A stretch of 19,222 bases of DNA, taken from contig CAYXVU010000110.1 of NCBI GenBank assembly GCA_964468725.1, positions 1-19,222 of the forward strand, given 5' to 3'. Position 1 is the first letter of the stretch, and each line of letters opens with the position of its first letter. Below are positions 1 to 7,510 of the stretch, in pieces. Source of the DNA: CAYXVU01 sp964468725. Lineage in GTDB: Bacteria > Acidobacteriota > Blastocatellia > UBA7656. The position numbers and the translations under genes are program-made. The notes beneath the pieces were generated by a model. That model was not told the DNA's origin, made no database searches, and saw nothing but the letters and a program-made list of their open reading frames with translations.

Positions 1-747
1 GAGCGCCAGACCTTCTTCGTTGACGCGATATTTTTCTCTGACTTGTTGTTTGCCTGTGCGCGCGTCGAATGAGACAACACCTTCATAAAACAGATAAAGG
101 CGGTCATCTATGAATAGCGGCGGGTGATAGTTATCGAGTGTGTAATTGACCTCTCCATCCTCGTCTACCGGCCAACGTGCGGGCATCATTTCAACATCGT
201 CATTTTCGTACTTCCACCGCTCCTCGCCGGTTCGCAAATCGAAGAGGTAAAGAATGGGGCGTCGTTTGAAACCGTTTTTTGCTCGGTCGCGCGCATCTTT
301 GACGATGACGACGGCTAGCCATCCACGTTCGAGGTCAATCGCAGTTTGCATCGGTGCGCCGCGCACGTTATCGCTACGCCACACCTTTTCGCCGGTTAAT
401 AAATCCGCAGCTTCGAAACGTGTTTTATCGCTCTTTTCATAGCTCAACAAAACCAGATCGGTTCCAACAACTGGCGCGACATCGGTTTCATCGAGCCGCG
501 CATCTTTCCGTTTCCACACGGTCTCTCCGGTTTCGCTATCAACGGCATAGAGCGACTTTTCCGTACCGACCAGCAAGATGCCCAACTCGGTCATCTGATA
601 GAACCGAACTTTGCTGTCGAATCTTGTAGACCAAGCTGTCTCGGCTGCATCGGTTGGTCGCACAATGAAAACGAGAATCAGGCCGAGTGCAGCAAGCATT
701 ACCCTTTGGTTCCCTAGAGGCAAATCCTTCTGTGCTGCCAAAAGCAT
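1..747 (-). CDS. PQQ-like beta-propeller repeat protein, exported (partial, 3' end outside window)
   Basis: Reading the complement from about 750 down to base 1 gives an unbroken frame of 249 codons that leaves the window. It carries repeated D-x-x-T-G-x-x-x-W type units: DSETGETVW, DLLTGEKVW, DLRTGEERW and DARTGKQQV. These are typical of PQQ-like (BamB/dehydrogenase-type) propeller blades, each preceded by beta strands such as LYLFYEGVVSF. The N-terminus has a hydrophobic stretch (MLAALGLILVFIV) followed by a small-residue region (RPTDAAETAW), which fits a signal peptide and an extracytoplasmic location. The start is uncertain. ATG at 747 gives a signal peptide with a basic n-region but no clear ribosome site; ATG at 699 has AAAGGG only two bases upstream. 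Family function ranges from quinoprotein enzymes to scaffold proteins, and no enzyme-specific residues can be judged from this fragment. It is divergent from argH. Confidence 0.8.
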   Translation of the reverse strand, partial: MLLAAQKDLPLGNQRVMLAALGLILVFIVRPTDAAETAWSTRFDSKVRFYQMTELGILLVGTEKSLYAVDSETGETVWKRKDARLDETDVAPVVGTDLVLLSYEKSDKTRFEAADLLTGEKVWRSDNVRGAPMQTAIDLERGWLAVVIVKDARDRAKNGFKRRPILYLFDLRTGEERWKYENDDVEMMPARWPVDEDGEVNYTLDNYHPPLFIDDRLYLFYEGVVSFDARTGKQQVREKYRVNEEGLAL

Positions 748-857
748 AGTGATTCAATAACAGCAGTCGCGCGGTGAGGCAAGCCCATACGGAAACGGTG
801 ATCGTCAATTGATGCGAGATGGTCTACAACGACTCGATTAGAAGAATCCTTGAGAAG

Positions 858-877
858 CCAATTCAGTCCAATTCAGT
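858..877. repeat. Tandem 10-bp direct repeat upstream of argH
   Basis: The decamer CCAATTCAGT occurs twice head to tail in the 217-base region between the divergent propeller gene and argH. It includes two ATTCA half-sites, which loosely resemble half of an arginine-repressor box. The expected inverted partner (TGAAT) is missing, so a regulatory role is only a possibility. I see no convincing promoter hexamers in this region. Confidence 0.5.
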
Positions 878-964
878 CAAAGTACTCTTGTCTCAATATG
901 TCTCCAACGTTTCTTCAATCGTCACTTTGTCTGCCAAGTGAACCCTATAGTATCCTGCATGCTT

Positions 965-2341
965 ATGAAATTATGGGGCGGGCGGTTCACAGGTGAAGCC
1001 GATCAATTTTTTGCGCGATTCAATGCTTCTTTTGCTTTTGATCGCCGATTGATAGAGGCTGATATCGAAGGCAGCCTCGCTCATGTTGCGGCGCTCGCAG
1101 ATGCGGCAGTCATCACTCGTATAGAAGAAGAGCGCCTATCGGAGGGTCTCGCAGGGATTCGCCAGCGGGCACGTGAAGACCTCACGTATCTGGACAGACG
1201 AGATGCAGAAGATGTGCATAGCTTTGTCGAAGCCGAGTTGGTGAAGGCGATTGGCGACGTTGGCTATAAATTACATACCGGTCGTAGTCGTAACGATCAA
1301 GTTGCAACCGATATGCGGCTCTTTCTTCGAGGTGAGATTGACGAGACGCTAACTTTGATTCGGGATTTACAGAAGTCGCTTATTGAGTTGGCCGATGCCA
1401 ATCTGGATGTCATCTTTCCCGGCTATACCCATTTGCAACGCGCACAGCCAATTCTGTTTGCCCATTATCTGCTGGCCTATTTCGAAATGTTGCAACGTGA
1501 CCGAGGACGATTGTCGGAGATTCGTCAGCGCGTCAATCAGTTGCCGCTCGGTGCGGGTGCGCTAGCCGGAACCGGGTTTCCGCTCAATCGAGAGGCTGTC
1601 GCGCAACGACTCGGGTTCGCAGGCGTTTGCGCCAACAGCCTGGATGCCGTAAGTGACCGCGATTTCGTTATCGAATTCATCGGCGCTGCTGCACTTGTGA
1701 TGCTTCATCTGAGCCGACTGGCAGAGGATTTTATTATCTATTCAACGACCGAATTTGGATTCATCGAACTCTCCGATGCCGTTTCAACTGGTTCTTCCTT
1801 GATGCCGCAAAAGAAGAACCCTGATTCGCTGGAATTGATTCGCGGCAAAGCTGGACGGGTCTTCGGCCATCACCTGGCCTTACTAGCAACAATGAAGGGG
1901 TTGCCACTGGCATACAACAAAGATATGCAGGAAGATAAGGAGGCGCTTTTTGATACGATTGATACATCACACGGTTCATTGCAGGTTATGACAACCGTGC
2001 TGCGGAATTTACGAGTTAATCGTGAGCGCATGCAGGAAGCTTTGCTCGGCGGGTTTTTGAATGCGACCGAAGTGGCAGATTACCTCACCCGTCGCGGAAT
2101 GGAATTTCGCCGCGCCCATGAAGTCGTCGGGCAACTTGTCGAGTATGCAGTGCAACAGGGTAAGGCGCTCGAAGAGTTAACCCTTGATGACTACCACCGC
2201 TTTTCCTTATTGTTCGATGAGAGCGTTTTTGATGCGCTTACTGCGGAGGCTGCCATAGCCGCGAAAAGCGCGCTCGGAGGCACCTCGCCGGAGCGCGTGA
2301 GGAAAGCTCTTACGAAGGCAAAGCAGCAAGTTGAAGCGTAA
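965..2341 (+). CDS. argH: Argininosuccinate lyase
   Basis: Cytosolic enzyme that splits argininosuccinate into arginine and fumarate, the last step of arginine synthesis. The 458-residue product matches the usual family length. It begins MKLWGGRFTGEADQFF, the standard N-terminus of the family, so I chose ATG 965 over the upstream in-frame GTG 938 and ATG 959. Family motifs are present in order: HTGRSRNDQ (about residues 104-112), which contacts substrate; PGYTHLQRAQP with the catalytic His near residue 156; and the fumarase/aspartase superfamily signature GSSLMPQKKNP (about 276-286), which carries the catalytic Ser in the flexible loop. No obvious Shine-Dalgarno sequence precedes the start. 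Other arginine genes are not in the window; the next gene downstream is a glycosyltransferase, so argH is apart from an arg operon here. Confidence 0.97.
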   Translation: MKLWGGRFTGEADQFFARFNASFAFDRRLIEADIEGSLAHVAALADAAVITRIEEERLSEGLAGIRQRAREDLTYLDRRDAEDVHSFVEAELVKAIGDVGYKLHTGRSRNDQVATDMRLFLRGEIDETLTLIRDLQKSLIELADANLDVIFPGYTHLQRAQPILFAHYLLAYFEMLQRDRGRLSEIRQRVNQLPLGAGALAGTGFPLNREAVAQRLGFAGVCANSLDAVSDRDFVIEFIGAAALVMLHLSRLAEDFIIYSTTEFGFIELSDAVSTGSSLMPQKKNPDSLELIRGKAGRVFGHHLALLATMKGLPLAYNKDMQEDKEALFDTIDTSHGSLQVMTTVLRNLRVNRERMQEALLGGFLNATEVADYLTRRGMEFRRAHEVVGQLVEYAVQQGKALEELTLDDYHRFSLLFDESVFDALTAEAAIAAKSALGGTSPERVRKALTKAKQQVEA

Positions 2342-2392
2342 ACGAGCCATCGTTCGAATGTGGGAGGTTGAAAAATCGCCGCCCGAGAATCT

Positions 2393-3625
2393 ATGTTGAG
2401 GCGAATCAAAGATTTTCTCAAAGAGGTTTTGCGGTCGCCTGTAGAGGCGCTCTTGAAAGTCTACCTTTCCAGCTTGCCGCAAGCGGAATTCGCGCCCGAA
2501 AAGGTGCAGCGTATTCTGGTCTTCGCCTATCACGGTTTGGGTAACTTTTTGATGTATACGCCTGCGCTTCAAGCTCTCAGACAGCGTTATCCGAACGCGC
2601 GGATTGACTTGCAGGTGGGCAACAACACCGGTTGTGAGGAGGTGTTGGCGGGCGCACAGGTATTCGACAACATTTACAATTTGCCGTATGGGTCGAATTG
2701 GCGACGTTGGATTGATCGGGCATTAGAGATTCGCGCCACGCACTATGATCTTACGCTGAACGAATTTCATAGTCACACATGGAAGCTCGCCCTTCTCGTT
2801 GCTTCTAGTCGCGCACCGTACCGTGCCGGGCACGTAACCAGTCCGGGGTGGAGGTATCAATTCAGTCGCTACAGCTTTGTTTTCAATATCCCGGTTCAGA
2901 TGCGAGCAATCGAACATGAAGTAGATCGCTATGGTGATTTGGTTGCCGCGATTGGCGCGCAAAATCTATCATCCGGTCAGGCGCAACTCTACATTCACTT
3001 GCAAGACGAAGACCGTGAGTTTGCCGAGCAATTTTTACGTGAGGCACGGGTGCAATCATCAGAGAGGCTGATTGGTATTCAGCCGGGAACTTCGGCCAAT
3101 ATGCGATGGAAGCAATGGCCAATAGAACGGTTTCAATCGGTGATGAAGGAACTTGTTCGCACCCATTCTAAGGCGCGCATCATCTTATTCGGCTCCCCAA
3201 GCGAAACAAGTATGGTGTCAAAATTGGCTGCTGAAGTGAATGCCAACGTTGTTGTTGCAGCAGGAAAAACCTCAGTGAAGCAGGTAGCCGCGTTGATTGA
3301 AAAGTGCGCATTGTTGATCTGCAATGACAGTGGATTGATGCATATGGCCGTTGCCGTTAACACGCCGGTCGTAGCGATCTATGGGCCAACCGATATATCG
3401 CGTACTGCACCTCTGGGAGACCCCCATACGATTGTGCGCCATGCCCTCCCATGCAGCCCTTGTTATGGATTGGAGGGAGAAGAGAGATTGCGCGCTTGTC
3501 CACATCACGACTGTTTGACGACTATTGTACCGCAAGAGGTATTGGCTGCTGTCAACCATGCACTCGGAGCTGATGGAAATTCGACTTCGACCAGGCAATC
3601 CGTTTCGCTGCGTTCTAATGTATGA
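2393..3625 (+). CDS. Glycosyltransferase family 9 (heptosyltransferase-like)
   Basis: A 410-residue member of the ADP-heptose:LPS heptosyltransferase family (GT9, GT-B fold). These enzymes transfer sugars from nucleotide donors to lipopolysaccharide core or other envelope glycans on the cytoplasmic face of the inner membrane. The N-terminal acceptor domain starts ILVFAYHGLGNFLMYTPAL (about residues 41-59). The donor domain has IGIQPGTSANMRWKQWP (about 227-243), GKTS followed by a helix, and the diagnostic NDSGLMH (about 311-317), then VVAIYGPTD. The Cys pattern C-x2-C ... C ... C near residues 354-374 is also seen in many GT9 proteins. The start at 2393 has only a weak ribosome site (GAG five bases upstream). 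It follows argH by 51 bases and precedes the NodB-fold gene by 46 bases on the same strand. The actual sugar and acceptor cannot be told from sequence. Confidence 0.9.
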   Translation: MLRRIKDFLKEVLRSPVEALLKVYLSSLPQAEFAPEKVQRILVFAYHGLGNFLMYTPALQALRQRYPNARIDLQVGNNTGCEEVLAGAQVFDNIYNLPYGSNWRRWIDRALEIRATHYDLTLNEFHSHTWKLALLVASSRAPYRAGHVTSPGWRYQFSRYSFVFNIPVQMRAIEHEVDRYGDLVAAIGAQNLSSGQAQLYIHLQDEDREFAEQFLREARVQSSERLIGIQPGTSANMRWKQWPIERFQSVMKELVRTHSKARIILFGSPSETSMVSKLAAEVNANVVVAAGKTSVKQVAALIEKCALLICNDSGLMHMAVAVNTPVVAIYGPTDISRTAPLGDPHTIVRHALPCSPCYGLEGEERLRACPHHDCLTTIVPQEVLAAVNHALGADGNSTSTRQSVSLRSNV

Positions 3626-3671
3626 GACAACTATCGCGCAAAGGCCAGTTAGCCATTGTCAGTGGGTCGCT

Positions 3672-4703
3672 ATGAACACGCTCATCCGAATCTTTGTTGT
3701 GTTGTTGATGGTTGGCACTTTCTGTTGTCGGAATCGCGAACCGGTTCCCGCTGAGAGTCAATCGGCGGCGCAGTGCATGAGCGAGTTGAATAAGATTCCG
3801 GTTCTTGCTGCCATTCTCAATTCGCAAAAGCAGGACGAAGCGAATAATCAAAAACAACCGCTTGAAGGGATGGAAGTAGCGCTCACTATCAATGGCATGA
3901 TTCTGAGTAAGGGTGAGCCAGAGAAGGGAATTGATGATTGGTGTGAAAGCGAAAACAGTTTGGAAAATTTCAATCAATTAGTCATTGCAATGCGGGAGAA
4001 TCAGTTGCCGCCTACGGTCGCTTTTGTCAGCGGGCGATACCTGGACTTGTCATTACTTTCGATATGGATTGAAAATGGGAATCAGGTCGGAAGCCTGACC
4101 TTTTCACAGAAGCGGAGCGGTGCAAAACCCGCATCTATGCTTATTGAAGACATCAAACGAAACGAGCAGGCGCTCGCCCCGTTGTGGAGCAAGCACCGGC
4201 GCGAGAAAAAGTATTTTCGCTTCCCCCAACTGAAGAACAGTTCGGATGCTAGCGCGCGTTTGGAAGTGGAACGCTACCTGAAAGAGCAAAACTTTTTAGT
4301 GGTATCAGGGACGATTGCCCCGCAAAGTAGCCCCTTCAATCAACTCTACTGCGCCGCTCTCTCTCGAAACGAAGCGACCTGCGTTCACCTCATCAAAGAT
4401 TGCTATAAGAAGCTGGTGCTCGATTCGATGGGGAAGGCTCGCGCTTTGGCCAAGAAGCGATTCGGTCGCGACATTAAACACATTTTGGTTGTGAAAGCTG
4501 ATCAATTTCTTTGTGATAACCTGAGTGACTTGTTGCGCTGGCTGAAAGGCCTAGGAGTGAAATTTATCAGCGTTGACGAGGCATTGACCGATGCTGCCTA
4601 TGCTGCGGTTACAGAAGATGGTCGTAGCACAACCTATAAAATCATTAGCGATACCAAGCGACGGCAGTTGGCACAGGGCGAACGCAAAGACCGTTCGAGG
4701 TAG
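3672..4703 (+). CDS. NodB-fold (polysaccharide deacetylase-like) protein, probably catalytically inactive
   Basis: A 343-residue protein with a hydrophobic N-terminus (MNTLIRIFVVLLMVGTFCC), probably exported. A lipoprotein is possible, although GTFCC is a poor lipobox. ATG 3672 is chosen because it places this signal at the N-terminus; an upstream extension would overlap the glycosyltransferase gene. The rest aligns by eye with carbohydrate esterase family 4: VALTINGM (about 69-76) where active enzymes have T-F-D-D; TVAFVSG; ENGNQVGSLTFSQ (about 134-146) where they have GNHTFSH; YFRFPQL (about 181-187) as the R-x-P motif; and ILVVKADQF (about 271-279) where they have L-L-L-H, then FISVDEALTD at the C-terminal strand. 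The Asp pair, both metal-binding His and the C-terminal His are all replaced while the scaffold remains. I infer a non-catalytic glycan-binding or regulatory protein. It lies 46 bases behind the glycosyltransferase gene. Confidence 0.75.
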   Translation: MNTLIRIFVVLLMVGTFCCRNREPVPAESQSAAQCMSELNKIPVLAAILNSQKQDEANNQKQPLEGMEVALTINGMILSKGEPEKGIDDWCESENSLENFNQLVIAMRENQLPPTVAFVSGRYLDLSLLSIWIENGNQVGSLTFSQKRSGAKPASMLIEDIKRNEQALAPLWSKHRREKKYFRFPQLKNSSDASARLEVERYLKEQNFLVVSGTIAPQSSPFNQLYCAALSRNEATCVHLIKDCYKKLVLDSMGKARALAKKRFGRDIKHILVVKADQFLCDNLSDLLRWLKGLGVKFISVDEALTDAAYAAVTEDGRSTTYKIISDTKRRQLAQGERKDRSR

Positions 4704-4716
4704 GTGATCTTCCCGC

Positions 4717-4941
4717 TCAATCGCCTGCCGGACGAGCCTTCTTTTTGAAGAGATTCAACTGCACCTCTTTGGCTTTGGCTTTAGCTTCTTCAAATTTTTT
4801 ACTGATCTTTGGGAACCGTTCGCGTATCTGGTGCAGCAATCGTTTTGCCCATGGCGATTCTTCGGAGAGCAGATACAACCCTACTAGCAAAAAGAGTATG
4901 CCTTNNNNNNNNNNGGCGATACGTTTTGCTCGTGATCTCAT
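4717..4941 (-). CDS. Small PGPGW-type membrane protein, interrupted by assembly gap
   Basis: The frame begins MRSRAKRIA, is then broken by the run of ten Ns, and resumes GILFLLVGLYLLSEESPWAKRLL, ending in a charged Lys/Glu-rich helix (KKFEEAKAKAKEV). A basic N-terminus, a second membrane helix followed by S-P-W-A-K/R-R-L-L, and an amphipathic tail are the layout of the PGPGW family of short inner-membrane proteins of unknown function. The first helix and the Pro/Gly turn expected before GILFLL are absent, exactly where the Ns lie, so the true gene is probably longer than it appears here. The start is uncertain: ATG 4941 or an in-frame GTG at 4956, with no strong ribosome site for either. It converges with the NodB-fold gene, 13 bases apart. 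Confidence 0.65.
   Translation of the reverse strand: MRSRAKRIAXXXXGILFLLVGLYLLSEESPWAKRLLHQIRERFPKISKKFEEAKAKAKEVQLNLFKKKARPAGD
4905..4914. other. Assembly gap (10 Ns)
   Basis: Ten consecutive undetermined bases. A round ten is normally a placeholder for a join of unknown or roughly estimated length, so distances across this point and the reading frame of the overlapping gene should not be trusted. Confidence 0.97.
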
Positions 4942-4956
4942 ACGTAAACAGTACAC

Positions 4957-5261
4957 TTGTCAATTTCAGGCGCGAACAGTCTATCAGATGCCACTCTATA
5001 GAGAATAGTTTGTTGAAGGCTTTTGTCCTTCAACTAGAGAGCCCTTGGGATAGTCTTGCGAGGTTGAAGGGAGTAAATAACGCACCTAACTTGTGAAGAT
5101 ATTTTTAAATATAACTCTTTTCTATTCGTGAGAGGGAAGTGTGGGAATTGTTGCCCAATCGGTTTCATCATTTCGGTAGAAATGCTGTTATGGACAATGA
5201 GAGGCAGGCAAGGCCTTACTGATAATGGCCTGCCTGCTTGAGACTGTAAAACGGACTGACA
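4957..5261. other. Non-coding region with hairpins
   Basis: About 300 bases without a supportable gene. It holds a perfect 8-bp hairpin, GTTGAAGG/CCTTCAAC (5012-5019 and 5027-5034, 7-base loop, no T run after it), and the GC-rich stem-loop listed at 5202-5238. The part from 5085 to 5125 is A/T rich. Short frames crossing the region lack ribosome sites and are not convincing. Confidence 0.6.
5202..5238 (-). terminator. GC-rich stem-loop downstream of the Cys-rich small gene
   Basis: Arms AGGCAGGCAAGGCC (5202-5215) and GGCCTGCCTGCT (5227-5238) pair with one bulged base around an 11-base loop. It begins about 23 bases past the stop codon of the minus-strand gene at 5262-5576, the usual place for a terminator. 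There is no clear run of U after the stem in that direction (CTCATTGT follows), so the element is either a weak terminator or an mRNA 3'-end structure. Confidence 0.45.
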
Positions 5262-5576
5262 TTAAAAGGTTGATTCGCATGCCGAGAAGATGCAAAGAAG
5301 CAGCGATTTCAGACAAATTATCGTCGCGCCGGTTGAAGTTGTAATGGTGTGGATGTTTTGGATTTTTATGGCATTCCCGCTTTTTTGGCTGTAACAACCC
5401 TTCCCGATGTTGGCAATTCCCGACGCCTCTTCGGGGGTGACAACCCAAGTCTGTCTTTCGCAACAATCGCACCAATCTTCAGCAAGCAATCCGGAGGGGC
5501 TTACGCTTCGATTCACTTGTTCAATTGAATTCAATGTGGTTGCCTCAAGTGGTGATTGGCTCAATGTGCATTCCAT
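5262..5576 (-). CDS. Small Cys-rich protein, possible zinc ribbon
   Basis: A 104-residue frame with a good ribosome site (AAGGGA about nine bases before ATG). It starts MECTLSQSPLEATT and has a Cys cluster at about residues 36-39 (DWCDCCERQTWVVTPEEA), followed by a conserved-looking Gly/Lys segment and a hydrophobic C-terminus (ATIICLKSLLLCIFSAC). The spacing, with a short Cys motif at the N-terminus and a second one before W-V-V-T-P-E-E, resembles small zinc-ribbon proteins such as the YgiT type. However, the first knuckle would be C-x2-S, so one ligand is missing if this is a ribbon. I do not recognise a specific family or function. Another minus frame overlaps its C-terminal half, so a frameshift near the end cannot be excluded. 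It follows the delta-60 gene on the same strand, separated by the large inverted repeat. Confidence 0.5.
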   Translation of the reverse strand: MECTLSQSPLEATTLNSIEQVNRSVSPSGLLAEDWCDCCERQTWVVTPEEASGIANIGKGCYSQKSGNAIKIQNIHTITTSTGATIICLKSLLLCIFSACESTF

Positions 5577-5624
5577 GATGATTCATCCCTTCTGCTCACC
5601 GATTTATGGTGGTGGTCTTTCTTG

Positions 5625-5701
5625 TGATTGACTCATCGCATCGCCTCTGAAACTCAACGTTTCGTTAGGCGGGACACCCGGCAATAGCGATGAGTCAATC
5701 A
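5625..5701. repeat. 77-base nested inverted repeat with perfect 15-bp arms
   Basis: TGATTGACTCATCGC (5625-5639) is exactly inverted as GCGATGAGTCAATCA (5687-5701). Inside the 47-base interval are further pairings: GCCT/AGGC (5643-5646 and 5667-5670) enclosing GAAAC/GTTTC. It lies between the end of the delta-60 gene and the start of the Cys-rich gene. No T run follows either arm in a way that marks a classic terminator, and no target-site duplication is visible. It may be an mRNA processing or termination structure, or a small palindromic mobile element. Confidence 0.75.
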
Positions 5702-5721
5702 AAAAATGATTTGTAGCTTGG

Positions 5722-7320
5722 TCAGTCGGTTACGACCAGCGTGAAACTCGTGCTTTGCTCTTGACCGGCTTCATTTTTGCCAATCAGCGTGATGACTTGC
5801 GCGCCCAGCGGCGCCACTGCCTTTGCTTTGAAGGTGAAAGATAGACTTGTACCAGTAGTTGATTGTATCTTCGCAGGTTTGACCTTCAATCCGTTAGTAG
5901 CGCCGACACTTACCGTGATATTGCCGGTGAAGCCAATGAAGCGAGAGATAACGATAGGAATGTTGACCTTTTTACCTCGTTTCACGGCGATGATCGGATC
6001 GCCAAGAATGCTCAGATCAAAGTTTGCATTGTTTGCCTCGAACAGATACCGAGCCAGGCCAAACCCACCCGTTCCGGCTACGGCTCGACCGGCGAGCAAG
6101 ATGCGACCGCCCGGTTGAAGGGCGATAGCGAGGGCTTCATCATAGTCGTTAAAGAAGTCGGTTTCGACTTTGCCCCCGATGCCGAATGAGGTATCGAGGT
6201 CGCCATCTTTGGTGTAACAGACCATACCGAAATCCCGGTTTTGAAAGGCATCGTTGCTCGAATTATTGATTCTGCCGACTTGCAGGATGCGACCGTCGTT
6301 GAGCAGGGAGAGTCCGTAAGCATGATCCGTTCTACTATGAAAGTCCACAACTTGGGTTCCGTTGATTCCAAAACCTGCGTCGAGTGTGCCGTCGGCCAAC
6401 AGTCGTACCAGCAGAAAGTCAAAACTATTGCCTGCCACCGCGCCGCCGATCAGAATTCGACCATCAGGTTGTAGCAACGCCGAAGTCGCATAGGTTGGAG
6501 AGATGGCTTTTAGAATATGATTGCCGCCAATTCCATAGGTTGCATCCGGCACACCATTGGGTAGAAACCGCACCGATGCGATTCGTGCATTGGCTATACC
6601 GACGGCAACAATTCTACCATTCGGTTGAATGATTAAGTCGCTGATGGATTCGTTTCTCATTTCCGGCGCGAAATCCGTGTTGACCGTGTGGACAATACGC
6701 CCGCCGACACCAAACGAGTTGTCCGGCAGCCCCGTTGGAGCGAAGCGCATGAGTGCGAAGTGGAAACTCAATTGCGGCTTCCTGGCATATCCGCCCACGA
6801 CGATGAAGCCGTCGTTTTGTACGGCAATCGCGGTCGCTTCATCATTAACGCCGAAAAAGTCAGCCGTCACTTTGCCGCCGTTGCCAAACGAAACGTCAGG
6901 CGTGCCGTCCGCCAGATACCGAGCAACCGCAAAGTTGAAAAAATTATTCACTGAATCCCATCCGGCCACCAGAATTTTGCCATCCGGTTGCAAAGCGATG
7001 TCCAACACATTGCCGATAATCTTCGCCGCTTTTCCGCCCTTGCCAAATGATTGATCGAGCGTGCCGTCGGTAAGGAATCGCGCTAAATGGGTTTGGCCGA
7101 AGCCGCCGAGAATGATCTTGCCATCGGGTTGCAAGGCCATTTCGGTAGCAACCATGAAAGAGTCTGTGACTTTACCGCCGATGCCGAAAGAGAAATCCAG
7201 GTCGCCTGCTTTCGCATGCGGAGTGATCTCCTGTGCCGGAATGGTTACGGCGGAGGCGAACACCAATATAAGAGTCAACAAAGTTGTCATTCGGTTTAAG
7301 GGTTTGCTAATGCTTTTCAT
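5722..7320 (-). CDS. Secreted delta-60 repeat protein, probable seven-bladed propeller
   Basis: A 532-residue protein with a signal peptide (hydrophobic core MTTLLTLILVFASAV, probable cleavage near PAQ). It then has seven successive units of about 55-60 residues. Each starts G-x-x-D-x-S-F-G-x-G-G and contains L-Q-P-D-G-R/K-I-L-V/L-x-G followed by F-x-x-x-R-x-L/Y, the delta-60 repeat pattern. Seven units fit one closed beta-propeller. The last 110 or so residues (from about NANFDLSILGDP) form an Ig-like, Pro/Thr/Val-rich beta domain ending TLVVTD. The start is supported by AGGAG eight bases upstream. The protein is presumably cell-surface or extracellular. The family has no established biochemical function; binding or scaffolding is an inference. 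It is the second gene downstream of the response regulator on the same strand. Confidence 0.88.
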   Translation of the reverse strand: MKSISKPLNRMTTLLTLILVFASAVTIPAQEITPHAKAGDLDFSFGIGGKVTDSFMVATEMALQPDGKIILGGFGQTHLARFLTDGTLDQSFGKGGKAAKIIGNVLDIALQPDGKILVAGWDSVNNFFNFAVARYLADGTPDVSFGNGGKVTADFFGVNDEATAIAVQNDGFIVVGGYARKPQLSFHFALMRFAPTGLPDNSFGVGGRIVHTVNTDFAPEMRNESISDLIIQPNGRIVAVGIANARIASVRFLPNGVPDATYGIGGNHILKAISPTYATSALLQPDGRILIGGAVAGNSFDFLLVRLLADGTLDAGFGINGTQVVDFHSRTDHAYGLSLLNDGRILQVGRINNSSNDAFQNRDFGMVCYTKDGDLDTSFGIGGKVETDFFNDYDEALAIALQPGGRILLAGRAVAGTGGFGLARYLFEANNANFDLSILGDPIIAVKRGKKVNIPIVISRFIGFTGNITVSVGATNGLKVKPAKIQSTTGTSLSFTFKAKAVAPLGAQVITLIGKNEAGQEQSTSFTLVVTD

Positions 7321-7510
7321 TCAAATTCTCCTATTGTCGTTTCAATTTTGTTGCGCTGTTGCGCGTTCTTCCTTAATGGGAACCCCTCAGTATCAGAGGA
7401 TGAGTGAGTAGAAAGTCGGCAACGGTTTTGCCTGTGCCGGTTTTATTGAGTCAGGAGGTTAGTTGATGTTGGTCATAAACTTTTCCTGAAACGTTTGATG
7501 AAGATTCAGA

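Noticed and set aside
858..877. Arginine-repressor operator upstream of argH
   Set aside because: Two ATTCA half-sites are in direct rather than inverted orientation and the TGAAT half is absent, so only a direct repeat is reported.
3525..3671. Upstream extension of the NodB-fold protein to base 3525
   Set aside because: It would overlap the glycosyltransferase gene by 101 bases and would bury the signal-like hydrophobic segment 49 residues inside the protein.
3672..3740. Lipoprotein signal in the NodB-fold protein
   Set aside because: GTFCC has no acceptable residue pattern before the Cys for a standard lipobox; only an export signal is claimed.
5012..5034. Rho-independent terminator
   Set aside because: The 8-bp hairpin is real but no T run follows on either strand, and the nearest genes do not end towards it at a sensible distance.
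5407..5631. Plus-strand frame of 74 codons overlapping the Cys-rich gene
   Set aside because: It has no ribosome site and runs antisense to a frame that has one; its composition shows no domain features.
5625..5701. Hammerhead ribozyme, suggested by GATGAG and CGAAAC inside the nested inverted repeat
   Set aside because: The CTGATGA box is absent (GCGATGAG instead), and the order and spacing of the boxes relative to the stems do not give the three-way junction on either strand.
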